Part shown: positions 1 to 10,973 of the stretch, piece by piece
Numbering within the stretch: position 1 is the first letter of the stretch
Layout: each line of letters starts with the position of its first letter
Assembly (NCBI GenBank): GCA_016490735.1
Contig: JAEMWC010001381.1
Span: forward strand, 66,001 to 130,000
Reading direction: 5' to 3'
Source of the DNA: Pachyseris speciosa
Taxonomy: Eukaryota; Cnidaria; Anthozoa; Scleractinia; Pachyseridae
DNA length: 64,000 nucleotides
Program-made: the position numbers and the translations under genes
Notes under the pieces: model-generated
Seen by the model: only the letters and a program-made list of their open reading frames with translations
Database searches by the model: none
Told to the model about the DNA's origin: nothing

Positions 1-167
1 GAATTAACCGTGACCTATGAATTATCATTCGATACTTTTTTCCCTTCGTTTTCATTGGCCCACAGCCTACCACGAAACTTACAAATAACTGCCTATGAAT
101 AATGGTCTATTCGTGCGCATTACCGTCTAACTGTGAAATTTGCTGCAAATAATATTCTGCGCGTGCG

Positions 168-364
168 CAGGCGCGGATCCAGGATTTTGAAATGGGGGGT
201 GAATTTTCTCCACCTCAATCAGAGAAATCAGAGAAATCAAATATTATTTCAATATTTGAGGGATAAGAAAAAAAAAAAAAAAGAAATAAGGGGGGCTCAG
301 AAAAAAAGGGGGGGGGGGGGGGGATGAAAATTCACCCATTTCACCTCCCCTGGATCCGCGCCTG
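168..364. repeat. Short inverted-repeat element (MITE)
   Basis: The ends are inverted copies of about 36 bases, beginning CAGGCGCGGATCCAGG and ending in its complement. Between them lie a run of A and a run of 15 G (about 309-323). GTGCG flanks both sides (163-167 and 365-369), a possible short target duplication. No protein is encoded; open frames across it come from low-complexity sequence. The superfamily is not clear; hAT is one possibility. Confidence 0.65.
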
Positions 365-1085
365 GTGCGTAGTTGTGTCCATGTGTCCATGCTCTTCAAA
401 TTCAGTAAAAAATGACAGATCGTTTCACGCTTTCCGAAAATAATTATGAAAAACAGGATCGGTGATCGAATGATAAGACTATTTTTGAAATCGCTTTTTG
501 CACAATATCGTGATTTGCCAGTATCTCACAGATAAATTATTTGTCTGAGCCTTCGGTTTCGGCAAATAATCGATCTGCTCGCCTCTGAGAAATCACGTTA
601 TTTGGCTCAAACTTGTTCAATAATTGTTACCAATGGAGCACCATGGGTAAGCCACAGAAAGTGTTGTGAAAAAGACTTCAAGAAAATATAGCGCGCCTCA
701 CGCTATCAATATACTTGTTTGCTTTGCTGTAAGTAACTTGTTATTGTAAAAACCCTGATCAAGAAACATCCCAATAAGTATACCAAACACATGTGATAAG
801 TTAATTTTTGAGTGGCATTGTTTTAATCATTGGATGAGCTTTTCCTGAGTTGGAGTGGGTACATTTTTCGCAAACTCAAGAAAGTTTGGACCATGAAAAT
901 GAAAGTTGGCAGGTCCGCAAAGTGGTCCAATAGCGCTGAAATCCTGTTTGCATGGTAACAACGTCCAAGGTCGGTGAGTATACTTTGTTCCCCAGCACAG
1001 CCCGCCGTCACCCTTCTGCTTCGATTCCCTAGGCATAATAGAAAAACTTTAAACATGATATACCTTTTACTCGCGCCACTTTCAG
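365..1085 (+). other. Intron sequence upstream of GPCR copy 1 exon
   Basis: No gene is seen. The stretch from about 630 to 1085 resembles the intron before the matching exon of the second receptor copy (about 24975-25781), for example around the shared GAGCACCATGGGTAAG. It therefore belongs to the duplicated block. It ends in a pyrimidine-rich splice acceptor TTTCAG at 1080-1085. Confidence 0.6.
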
Positions 1086-1340
1086 ATAATTATCGCTTGC
1101 TCTTGGATCTTTGGAGCGATTATGATATTACCAGAGTTCCTGGTTAAAAGATTCAACAAAGAAACGCATTGGTGCACGGGAAAATGGCCCGAACAGTGGA
1201 TGCCAAAAGTCTACAGCATCGCTTGGTTCCTTTTTCTGGCCTTTATTCCAGTTTCAGTGATGGTCGCTCTTTACTCCAGAGTTGTGTTCGTGTTATGGTT
1301 GAAACATGAAAGATCCGACACAATTAACAACCAGCGACAG
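1086..1340 (+). CDS. Class A GPCR copy 1, exon covering TM4-TM5
   Basis: This is an internal exon of 255 bp, phase 0 at both ends, bounded by TTTCAG and CAG|GTCAGT. It encodes TM4 with the conserved tryptophan (ACSWIFGAIM), an extracellular loop with the cysteine expected to form the TM3 disulphide (HWC), and TM5 with proline (FIPVSVMVALYSRVVF). The matching exon of copy 2 at 25782-26036 has the same length and nearly the same protein. Exons for TM1-TM3 must lie left of the window, because in copy 2 they are 1.9-4.3 kb upstream. Known for the family: a plasma-membrane G-protein-coupled receptor. The ligand cannot be read from sequence; peptide and amine receptors of this class look similar. 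Confidence 0.88.
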
Positions 1341-2489
1341 GTCAGTTGAACAAAAAACGAGCACCTGCACCCTGCTTGAAGCAGGGTGTTGGGGTGGATT
1401 TGGCCTGTTCGAACTTCGAAAAAAATAATGATTACTAATTGTTCGAGTCAAAGGATATTTTTTTTCTTAATTTTTGTTATGAAGAGGGCAAAATTAACCA
1501 CTTGAGATTGGTCTAGCGCCAAAAAAACAAACTCTTAAGACGGAATCCACCAGATGTTCGAGTACCAATGGACAAAAAACCTTGTACCAAGATTATTTTC
1601 ATCGTGTTGCAAACTTCTGCACGACTGTTTTAAATATCTTCTAAAAGAAATCATTTCTAGCAACACCAAACGTCAAAAACGAATGTTGAAGTAATGTATG
1701 ACACACTTGAAAGTACTGGTAAAATGAAACTGATGATGAAATTTTGCCTGTGTTTGCACAAGTTCTTTAAACTTTGAAATTTATTTTCTCTCGTTCCCAT
1801 TGGAAATTGTTTTCGGTGTTATTTCAGGCAATTACCTATGTATTTAGCTTTAAGAAAATGTAATAATGACTGTAAAATACTTCAAATCATTCTGGTACGA
1901 GATTTGTGTCCTCTAAAACCTGATTTTCTAGCCTGATTTGCTCGATTTTCTAGCGGATTTCGTCTTAGTTGTCTGTCTTCATGCGTCATTTCCGCATTTA
2001 GTTGGTATGCTCATTATTAGAGCAGCTAACCTTCTTCCTCTTCGTAGTTTGTCTTTGTCGTTAGAAAAAAAAAACCTTATGGAGATCTAGCCTAGCTTTT
2101 GAGGAAATTTTAGAAGGTTAATTTTTTTCACCCCAAAATATTCGTATGATCGAAAACCTCAAACCTCAATCTCGTTTCCAAAGCCTACGTTCGGTCCCTT
2201 ATCCAGCGGTCGGGAACAAAGATTCCTACCCCGATCGCTGGTCAAGGAAACGAGGGCTCTAGGAACGAGATTGTTCAAAACTTGGATCGATTTTTCGGTT
2301 GGCGGGTTTGAGGGATTGAAAAACAAATGATTCATGGCGGCGAGTGATTTTATTTCACAACGGTATCTTAGAGCCAAACGAAAAGAAGAACAAAACAGCG
2401 TTTACGTTATCACTTCAATTACTGAAATTTTGAAAGGCAGATTTTGCTGGAAATTGGAATATTACAGTATTTAATGAACACGTTTTAGT

Positions 2490-2540
<51 letters not shown>

Positions 2541-2865
2541 ACATTATTTTAGTGTTCTTCTGTTGGTGTAGAGCAGTCTTCAATTTAGTGTAAAACCAAA
2601 ATCAATTAAAACAATAACTCAGACCAGTCACAACAGACAGAAACAGAGCAATGGGACAATCAGAATACGAAGCACTAAGGCGTGCAAGTCACGATTGGAT
2701 TTGTTTTGGCTTCTCATTGGTTGAAAAAGTGGTGCGAGTTTTGCTGGCCAACCACAGAGCGATGCGATGGAAGACCAAAGCAAACGCACTTTACTTTCGT
2801 TGCTCAGTTGAAAATCGCTGTAAATTTCATTTTATTTAATTTCTTTCTTTTGCAGGGTGTAATGA
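1341..2865 (+). other. Intron of GPCR copy 1 with hairpin element and TG microsatellite
   Basis: The intron runs from GTCAGT at 1341 to TTTGCAG ending at 2865. Inside is a small palindromic element at about 2167-2273 whose 13-base ends are inverted (CAATCTCGTTYCC) and which also holds a CCAGCG...CGCTGG stem. A TG microsatellite lies at about 2494-2537. No other gene is seen. Confidence 0.7.
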
Positions 2866-3281
2866 ACGTCCGAAAGCGCGTCACTTTGATGGCCGTGAGT
2901 GTCAGTGTTATATTTGGAGTATGCTGGTTAACCGACTCCATCAGCTACATCCTGAGTATTTATACGCCCGTGCACAGTTATATTGATATAACATACATCG
3001 CAACCTCGATCATGATAATGTTCAATGCGGCTATCAACCCGATAGTGTATGCTCTGGTTAACACACGATTCAGAGAGAAAATCAAGCGAATGATGTGCTG
3101 CGAGGACAGAGAAACAGCTAACATTAGCCGCCCTGATGGAGAACTCTCGGGGACGGAAGGATCCGACAGCAGAACTTTACAATCGGCCCAAGTAGCAGCA
3201 GGTCTTCAAGGAACAAGGGGCGTGAGCTACCTTAGGCACGAGCGATGTCTACCATACGTCGAAGAGCTTACTTCTCGTTGA
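2866..3281 (+). CDS. Class A GPCR copy 1, last exon (TM6, TM7, tail)
   Basis: The exon starts after TTTGCAG at phase 0 and ends at TGA 3279-3281. It encodes TM6 (VSVIFGVCWLTDSISYIL), TM7 with the NPxxY motif (NPIVY), helix 8 with a CC pair suited to palmitoylation (MMCCE), and an approximately 80-residue tail. The usual CWxP of TM6 reads CWLT here, so the TM6 proline is missing; copy 2 shares this. The tail is longer than in copy 2, which has a premature stop. The function is a seven-helix receptor by family; the ligand is unknown. Confidence 0.88.
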
Positions 3282-3606
3282 ACTCTTATAACGATAGGCT
3301 ATACCAGTAGAAGAAACCTGTTTTATTAAATTAACTGTGTACATCTGTAATTAATGCGAAGTTGTGTCAAATTCTCATTAATCATGATTATTATTATAGT
3401 AGTAGTCAAGATGATAATTACTATAATCATTATCATCATCGCCATCATTATGATCTTGCAACAAATTGACGCCAAACTGTTGGAAATATTTACTAGATTC
3501 GAAATTTTGTTTCAAAACGTGGATATAACATTTAAGTGTACAAAAAAAAAAAGGAAATTTATCGCCACGATAAATGAATTTATGCTGCTTGATTCGCATA
3601 GCTTAA

Positions 3607-5036
3607 GGATGGTGCCTCCTATTTCTAGTGCGCATACGTTCTGCACACCACGCAACCATCTTGTCTTGCGCGATTACTCGCGTGATTTTCTCAGAAGATT
3701 GATTGTTTTGATGGTTGTAAGCTCTTGATTCAGCGGATAGCTTTACAAGATTGAAAACATGCTGTCTCCACCAAAAACCCGTAAACGAAAGCATTATTGT
3801 AGTGTGTTTTATGAAATTACGCTGAATCACGCAAAAGCAAGTGAAGTGAAGCGGCAAATAATATAAGCTTAATCAAGACATCCCTGTATAAAGTGACTCC
3901 AAGGAATCGCTTAAAAAAGGTATGTGCTCCACATAACGGTTTAATACACAACAAATCCGTTTCGATTTTATTCTTTTATTTTATTGCTATTTCAACAATA
4001 ATAAAAAGAAAGATGTTTTCATTGAACGTAAGATATGAGCTTAACATAACACGACGATGTCTTACCTTCGTAACTGATGAAAAGCTTGACCTAAATTTGC
4101 CTGAATAACGGACTGCAAAAATCAGAAGCAAGGAATCACGAATACTGGCTCTCAAACTGCGTAGTTTTTAAGTATTTCAAAGCTCCTTCCAAACAAATAA
4201 TACAACTACAAGAAACGCTGAACTGCTAAAGTAATTGACAAAATTACAAAAGGTGATCTTCCGTACGTGTTTGTCTATTTCCAATTCGCCAGAGCCCAAA
4301 AATGCAAGTTATACTGGAAAGAAACTTTGAAATTTACGCAAAATTCCCATCTCAAAACGTCTTCGAATTTGTTCTGAGCATTCAAAGCCATCTTCATTGA
4401 AAAAAATGTCCTCTAATTCCCGAAGAATCAGGAAAACGTTTTGTTCCAGCATGTGTCCCTATACCGGATATCCCAGCATGCCCAAGGAAAAGAGATGCAA
4501 ATATTTAACTTACTAGGGAGGGGGTAGAGCAAAAATTGGCAGTGCAGTGCCTTCAAGGGAGAAAATAACCAATATAGCTCTAAAAAACGCGTGGTGGCCG
4601 CCATTTTTTACCTCATAAAACGAAAGTGAAAAGCCTACTCAATACATGGTGATTTTTTCATAGGTCGCAAAATATATTTAGCCTGTTTTTTTGCTCAACT
4701 AGAAAAAAGCAGTCAGGGTCAAAAATGGCTCAAGTGCTATGATTTTGTAATAAATACTACATAAAAAGTAGGTTTTAGATAACCAGCTGTTATGTGTTTG
4801 AAAGCTTGTGGTTTGTTGCTGCTTTGGTGCATGTAAACGGGAATTCTAAGGAAATGTTCAGAGAAATATTTCTTCTTTTCTTTTCTTCGAAAAAAATACT
4901 AAATCTCTATTTTTTCAAGCTTTGGACTTGGTTACCCCCAATTTTCTTTTCAATTTTCAATGGCCCTTACAAACATCTACTTTTTTGTACAGTGATAATC
5001 CGTGAAAAAATATCTTCGTATTAGGAGGCACCATCC
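3607..5036. mobile_element. Non-autonomous DNA transposon flanked by TTAA
   Basis: Inverted ends GGATGGTGCCTCCTA and its complement lie 1.43 kb apart. Each is directly flanked by TTAA (3603-3606 and 5037-5040). This is the piggyBac-type target duplication, also seen in Kolobok. No transposase open frame is visible, so it would move only with help in trans. A low-complexity AT stretch lies just outside at about 3371-3460. The remaining flanks, 3282-3602 and 5041-5535, show no gene. Confidence 0.6.
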
Positions 5037-5538
5037 TTAATCCAAGTTCTCTGCCGAGGGATTTCCGGTTATCCGGGACATTCGGGTTTACGGTACTTAA
5101 CGACGTGAAGCGCTTCCAAAGGACTCTTTTACTCCAAGCACACAACGAGAGAACAGCAGAATCACCGAAGTCGCGAGATTTGAGCAAGAAAAGTTAAGTA
5201 CCCTTTCTTTTGTCTTGTCTTTACCATGGAAGATTGTCGCGACCTGGCTACGCGTTCTAACACAAACGATTTTCTGCTTCATTTGCTTCCTCACAATAGC
5301 TGCATCAAATTGACGTCACGAAATCAAAAATGGCGGAGCCAAGGGAAATTTAAAAGTGAAGAAAGGTAATGATACCCAATATTTTGTGCACTGTAAATGC
5401 AATTGCCACGTTGTACACTAAATTTTGGCTAGTTTTGACTAATTATTTCCAACAATTCAGGGGCAATTGTCGTAAGAGTGGAGGTTTCCTTCAAATCTGC
5501 TACGACATAAGTGCTTTGTTGTAACTTGGTTAGTGATT

Positions 5539-5981
5539 AGAGACCTTAAGATCGAGGTTTAGCCATCTTACCGCAAACGGCAAACCGCGGTTTGCGATTG
5601 GCGGTTTCACATTAGCTGTCTGCCCATATTCGGGACTTGAGACTCGCGGGCAAGAAATAGCCGGCCTCCATGTTTGTTTTCAGTCATTCGTTCACTTCTA
5701 TTTTAGCTGAGAAATCGTCTTAAAAATTACGTTTCTATGAAAAAGTATTCGATAATTAATAGGCGAAAGAGTTCTAAAAAGTAGTATTTCCTCTCAAACG
5801 TGGGATCGTGATGTTTTAGGGTGCAAAAAACTTTGCGGTTAATCACTTACCTCTAGAGCGTGGTCTAGCCGTACAAACGTGAACCTCAAACCACAAACCT
5901 GACGGCAAAGCATTGGTCACGTGACTTCTTGACGTTCGCGGTTCGCGGGAAAAGCCGAAAAACCTCAATCTTAAGGTCTCT
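5539..5981. mobile_element. MITE with 3-bp ATT target duplication
   Basis: The ends AGAGACCTTAAGATYGAGG are inverted over about 21 bases with one mismatch, and ATT flanks both sides (5536-5538 and 5982-5984). Internal sequence has no coding potential. The 3-bp ATT duplication matches that of the MITE at 63673-63882, although the inverted repeats differ. Confidence 0.65.
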
Positions 5982-6349
5982 ATTATAAATAAAAGAAACT
6001 GTTTTGCTGTTTTTTTTTCTGCTCTATTTAAGGTATTTTTGTGTTATCTTAAAACACGTTGTTTGGCAACAGAAAAATAATGAAACAGATATCAGAAATA
6101 AGGCATAAAGCAGATACGATTATATTAGAGTTTCCGAGATGTGAGAACGACAATAAAACCTTTTTCCTTGTAGCAAAATTTCCCTCAACGTTGACAATAT
6201 ATTATACACTTATAATATAGTTATAAGATAGATTTTTACAGCTTATCCCCGCAGCTACAAATCCGTAAATAGCCCCAGGTCACTCATCAGTTAGATTGGG
6301 TTGCCTGTGTGATAATTCCCGCCCGGCCAAAGTTACAATTGTAAAATTT

Positions 6350-7085
6350 GTGGAACAGAACCTCGTTATAATAGACCCCGGTATAACGAAATCTCCGTTT
6401 TAACGAACGCAGTTACTTAGAATTTACACCTAGGTAAAGCAGGAGACAATCACTAGGAGCGTACAACTAAACTATATTCCTGTCACGGCGTTTTCGTAGA
6501 CCAATTTATTCTTAGATTGAATTTCCCGCGAATATCAGGCTCCCACAGGAGCCTCGATGACATCACAAGAATCTGCACGTGCAGAGCCTTTGTTTTCGTT
6601 CATGAAACTTATTGTTTCGAGTTGCTCTCGTTCCCGTTGCCGTTCCCGTTGCCGTCCTCGTTGCCCTTTATCGCGGAAAAAGATAATCTAAAAATAGATC
6701 GGTCTGTAAAAATGCCGTGACATAGGCTTAGTATGAGAGTTGTACGCTCCTAGTCATGGCCTCCTGGTAAAGGGTAATTGTCATCACGCCACCAAAGAGA
6801 GCAAAACAGATTAACAGAGGTAAAAGTTATATAATCATTTTACATCTTCAATTGTGAAATACTGTATTATATGCTCTGTGATGGCACTCATATGACATGT
6901 ACACGGCTTTGTTCTCTGTGTGTGATATTCAAGACATACCAGTATAATTAAACTCCGTTAAAACGAAATTTTGGTCATTTTCCTAGAAATTCTTTATAAC
7001 GCGGGATTTCGTTTATAACGAGTCACCGTTATAACGAACTCATTTTACCAGTCCTCAAGCACTCCGTTATATTGTTGTTCCACTA
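6350..7085. repeat. CGTTATAAC-rich repeat region, possible old transposon
   Basis: Several copies of the near-palindrome CGTTATAACG occur near 6362-6380, 6995-7035 and 7065-7080. GTGGAACA at the left is matched by its complement at the right. This suggests a decayed inverted-repeat transposon into which the 6440-6766 MITE inserted. No coding remnant is recognised. Confidence 0.3.
6440..6766. mobile_element. MITE with about 60-bp inverted ends and GTAAAG duplication
   Basis: The two ends match in inverted orientation over about 60 bases, sharing CAGGAG, ACTAGGAGCGTACAACT and TGTCACGGC. GTAAAG lies directly outside each end (6434-6439 and 6767-6772). The centre holds a short run of GTTCCC/GTTGCC units near 6627-6665. 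The open frame across it follows these repeats and is not taken as a gene. Confidence 0.7.
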
Positions 7086-7643
7086 TAACTATGCAAGGAT
7101 CGGAAGCATTGATGTTACACAGATGAACCAAGACAAACGCTATCCTGATGTGAAGCATTGTTTAATATCAATCAGCGTTAGCAATGGGTATATATAGATA
7201 GAAAGACATCCAGTGTTTGCCCATACTTTCTCTCTTGAAAACGCAACAGGCAAGTTCATTGGCACCTTGCGTGCCTTTGACAATGGATTAGAAATAAAAG
7301 GACTTAGCCTTAGAATGGGTGCCCCGATTTTGTGGATTTTAGTGTGTAATGTAAAAAAAAATTAGGGAGTCTTAACGCGTTAAATTCGACACAAAAACAC
7401 ATTTCTCTAATTAGTAATTCCAGGATCTACTCGGCTAAAACGATTGAGTGAATTTCTAAACCACGAAGAAAATGGGGGATTATATTGAATTTTTATTTCA
7501 GTTCACAGCCTAGAAGACGTTACCTTATCTGCTGAAGACATTCACTTCTGGCATAATAGTTATCCATTCATATCATATTCTGAATAATATCTTTCGTAGA
7601 AGCGGCGAAGAAAACGAAAATTCGCACACGTTTTACCTTTCAG

Positions 7644-9093
7644 GCCCCGGTTCCTGGAAAGCCGATTAGCGCTAATCGACGGATAAATCCCGCTAATCAA
7701 GGAATAAAATTTATCATTCGGTTAGATTCTGTTCCACAAAGCACGATTAGCACTATCCTAAGGATAAACCAACGGTTAAATGTAACACACCTAGCGAGGT
7801 GGATTAACTCGTTAACCGCGGAATAAATTTTCAAAACAAACGAAATGGCGGAATAAACCGTTCGTGAATTTGGTGCAGGAAATAAGGGAAAACAACTTAT
7901 ACCACAAATAATACGTCTTGGAGACTTGAACGACCGAGAACTTTCAGTCCATTCAAATTCAGGAAAGTATAAACTGAATTTTCGGTAGAAAACAGTCATC
8001 TAAAGTGAACGATGGCGAACCAAAGCGGGTAAAACATGCAAATCTTAACATTTTTTCTTACTCAAAATTGATAAGTTATTCGTAAGCTTAAACATTCGCA
8101 ACAACATCGTCAACTAACTTTTTTAAACGGTAAGATCTTAAAAATAAATAGCTAAAAATAAATAGCTATTCTATTCTAGCAGAGGCTTCACGAAGCAGAA
8201 AATAAGCAGCAAAGCTTTGATTTTAGTTATGCTGAACGCGAGAGAAAAACACGCAACGACTAAAATATTTTTTATCACTTGCATTTCTGTATATGTTTTC
8301 CTTTACCCTTCGACATAACGTTTCGCCTGTTTGAGGAATACAAATTTTTAATTAAATAAAATTCTTACAACAAACTGCATTAGAAAGAAGTTAAAAGGAA
8401 ATAAAAAGGCATTGCTTCTAAACTAAACTTAACATCACCTTATTGTTTACAAAAACAGAATTTTATTTTATCTCTGTACGTATTCAACCGATTTATATTA
8501 ACAACGCTGCTTCAAACTTTACATCTTTAATATACAGATTCAAACAATACTTTTGTAGCTAGAATTCGACACTGAAAGAATCAAGAAGATCTTAACTCAC
8601 CCATTCCAGCCAATTCGGCTTAAAAGTTTAATATTCTCTCGCTTTATACAGAGGTTATTTTCCTTGACTACCAACGCCGCCTTGCACTGAATAATTTTCC
8701 ATTCCGTTTCCTTTTAACAATATCGTAAGAGGTTGTTTTTGTTCAAAACTATGCCTTTATCTTAAACTATGACAAAATAAGAAGGTTTGATTAATACAAT
8801 TTATGACGCCGTTCTTTCCGTGAATCAGAAAACAACTAAACGCTTCGAGTTCGTGCACATCTTCGCTTCGCATTTTCCCGCGCATCGTCATTTTCGCGCG
8901 CGTTTGCTTGTGGATAACCGGTCTGACTGGTTTATTCCGAGTTTAATCGAGGGATAGTTAATCGAAGGCTAAATCTGTTTTGTAATGAGGAACGCCTTTT
9001 TATTCCCTGATTAGTTATCCACAGATTAAGAAATTTAATCTTGAATTAACCCTTAATCGGGGATAGTTTAATCGGCTTTCCAGGAACCGGGGC
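7644..9093. mobile_element. 1.45-kb non-autonomous inverted-repeat transposon
   Basis: The ends are GCCCCGGTTCCTGGAAAGCC and its complement, perfect over about 25 bases, with CAG on both sides as a possible 3-bp duplication. Sub-terminal stretches contain many GATTA/TAATC repeats on both sides, such as near 7665-7800 and 8940-9070, which could be transposase binding sites. The interior has no recognisable transposase. Confidence 0.6.
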
Positions 9094-9752
9094 CAGGACT
9101 GTTGAGTTGATTGAATGAAATTTTGTTTAGTCTATCATCACGGCAGGTCGATAAACACATCAATTTGATTCAATATTTTTACCACGAGAAACAATAAGAT
9201 TTAAAAGCACTACTAAACAACATTTATCTCTTAAGCCGAAGCTCGCCTAATCAATTGCACAGTAAATTGTGCAATATTCAAATTAACCTTTCTCGGTATA
9301 CACGTCAAAACGCAGGTTGAGGCTTTATATTTGAGGTACATTATATTTTTCTTCTCTTATACTCTTTTACTTTATATCAGAGACTACGTATACTTAGAGG
9401 GAAGAAACACCCCTCGGTTGAGGAATTTTCGTGAAAAATCAAATTCCCTAATGCAGAATACCCTAAAATGAACGTGCAACTTCATTCTTTGTTGGTGGAG
9501 TCGTTAAAAAGGTAAAAGTCCTTTCCAGTTTCTTCAACGATCATCTCAAAACTGAATATAATTTTCAGCTGTTGTTTAAATGTTGTGCAGTTTGCTTCGC
9601 AACGCCACAGCATAATTGCGAGACAACCGTAAGGGGGTATTGCTCGAACGTTGGCTTTTTATATAATCCTTTAAGCTAGGCAGCCAACGTACCTTCGGAA
9701 CTCATTTCATAAAAAGAGGGAATTTATCAAATATTCGCTAATAAACAAATTC

Positions 9753-9798
9753 GGCCCAGTTCATACGTCGCATTTCTGCCGTGTCGAATTCAATTTTA

Positions 9799-9851
<53 letters not shown>

Positions 9852-9894
9852 CTTCACATGTGAAGATAACATGTTATCTTCACATGTGAAGAGA

Positions 9895-9937
<43 letters not shown>

Positions 9938-9949
9938 CTTTGAAAATGG

Positions 9950-9993
<44 letters not shown>

Positions 9994-9996
9994 GCC

Positions 9997-10027
<31 letters not shown>

Positions 10028-10068
10028 GTCAACTCGATATCTCACTCGTTCGCTGCGCTCACTCGTGA

Positions 10069-10115
<47 letters not shown>

Positions 10116-10488
10116 CATGTAATATCCTCTATGTACTAATTAAATTCGACAAAAATTCGACGTCTGAATCAGCTGCCGAATTTCTTCAGCACGTTCGATT
10201 AGTCTTGTCGCATTATCCGGCAGAAATGCGGCACCAATTCAAACGTCTGCCGTGTTGGATCTAGTAAAACCTAATACATAGATTTACATACCGGGCCTTA
10301 GGCTGGATCTGTAAACTTTTGTTGCATTTTCTCGAGACAAGAGAAGCACAATCAGAAGTATAACTTGCGCGTAGTATAAATTAAGTGTGGCACAAGCGCG
10401 ACGTATGAATCAACAGTTGCATTTCTGCTGCACTTAATTGAATTGAATTGAATTCGACACGGCAGAAATGCGACGAATGAACCGGGCC
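9753..10488. mobile_element. Non-autonomous transposon with 43-bp inverted ends and nested palindromes
   Basis: The left end GGCCCAGTTCATACGTCGCA and the matching right end are inverted copies of about 43 bases with few differences. The motif GCAGAAATGC recurs internally at about 10224 and 10418. A second structure is nested inside: inverted copies of about 28 bases around TATAAACACCAGTGAAATAC at about 9798-9826 and 9949-9977, followed by the long hairpin at 9985-10125. No coding sequence is recognised. Downstream, 10489-10820 shows nothing recognisable. Confidence 0.6.
9985..10125. repeat. 141-bp snap-back palindrome
   Basis: The sequence folds back almost perfectly over about 65 bases per arm, beginning ATATTACATGCCCGC and ending GCGGGCATGTAATAT, around CGTTCGCTGCGCTCAC. 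The frame spanning the palindrome reads the two arms and is not a gene. Just upstream, 9850-9890 holds another nested palindrome built from ATCTTCACATGTGAAGAT. Confidence 0.75.
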
Positions 10489-10820
10489 TGACGAGTTAAA
10501 TAGGGCTATCAAAATTATGCCCAATCAACTAAGCCGCAAAAAAATTTCACTTCCTTAATTTTTAATTCTTTAGTCTAAGTAGCTATACGACTCGCTGCCT
10601 TTTTGAGGCCTCACCTGGCGTTTAATTATTACAATGTTGACGTTCTTCTTGGATCACGGAACCTAAAACAATGTACCAATATCTGTAAAATTACACATTG
10701 TTAAATATGCTATACTACCCCATCTCACATACTTTCAGACGGTCTGGCAGTTTTTTCGTTCCTCTGATTCCAGAAGACTTGAATGAGTTCAGGAAAATGT
10801 CTTTTATAGGCGCTGGCTTT

Positions 10821-10958
10821 TCACGTGCCATTTGAATTGTAAATATCATCCCGGGGGATTAATTAATGATATGCAAATGAGTATATATAATGGGAAACAT
10901 TAGCACGCTTTGTCCCATTCACTTCACTGTGTCCGACAAGTCGGGCGTTTGGCAACCC
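10821..10958 (+). repeat. Split direct repeat A1
   Basis: This 138-bp copy matches A2 with only a few differences. It includes an ATATATAAT sequence at about 10882-10890, a likely core promoter, and a start codon (10890) that lies inside the repeat and is therefore less likely to be the coding start. Confidence 0.7.
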
Positions 10959-10973
10959 GACTTACTCGCTAAG

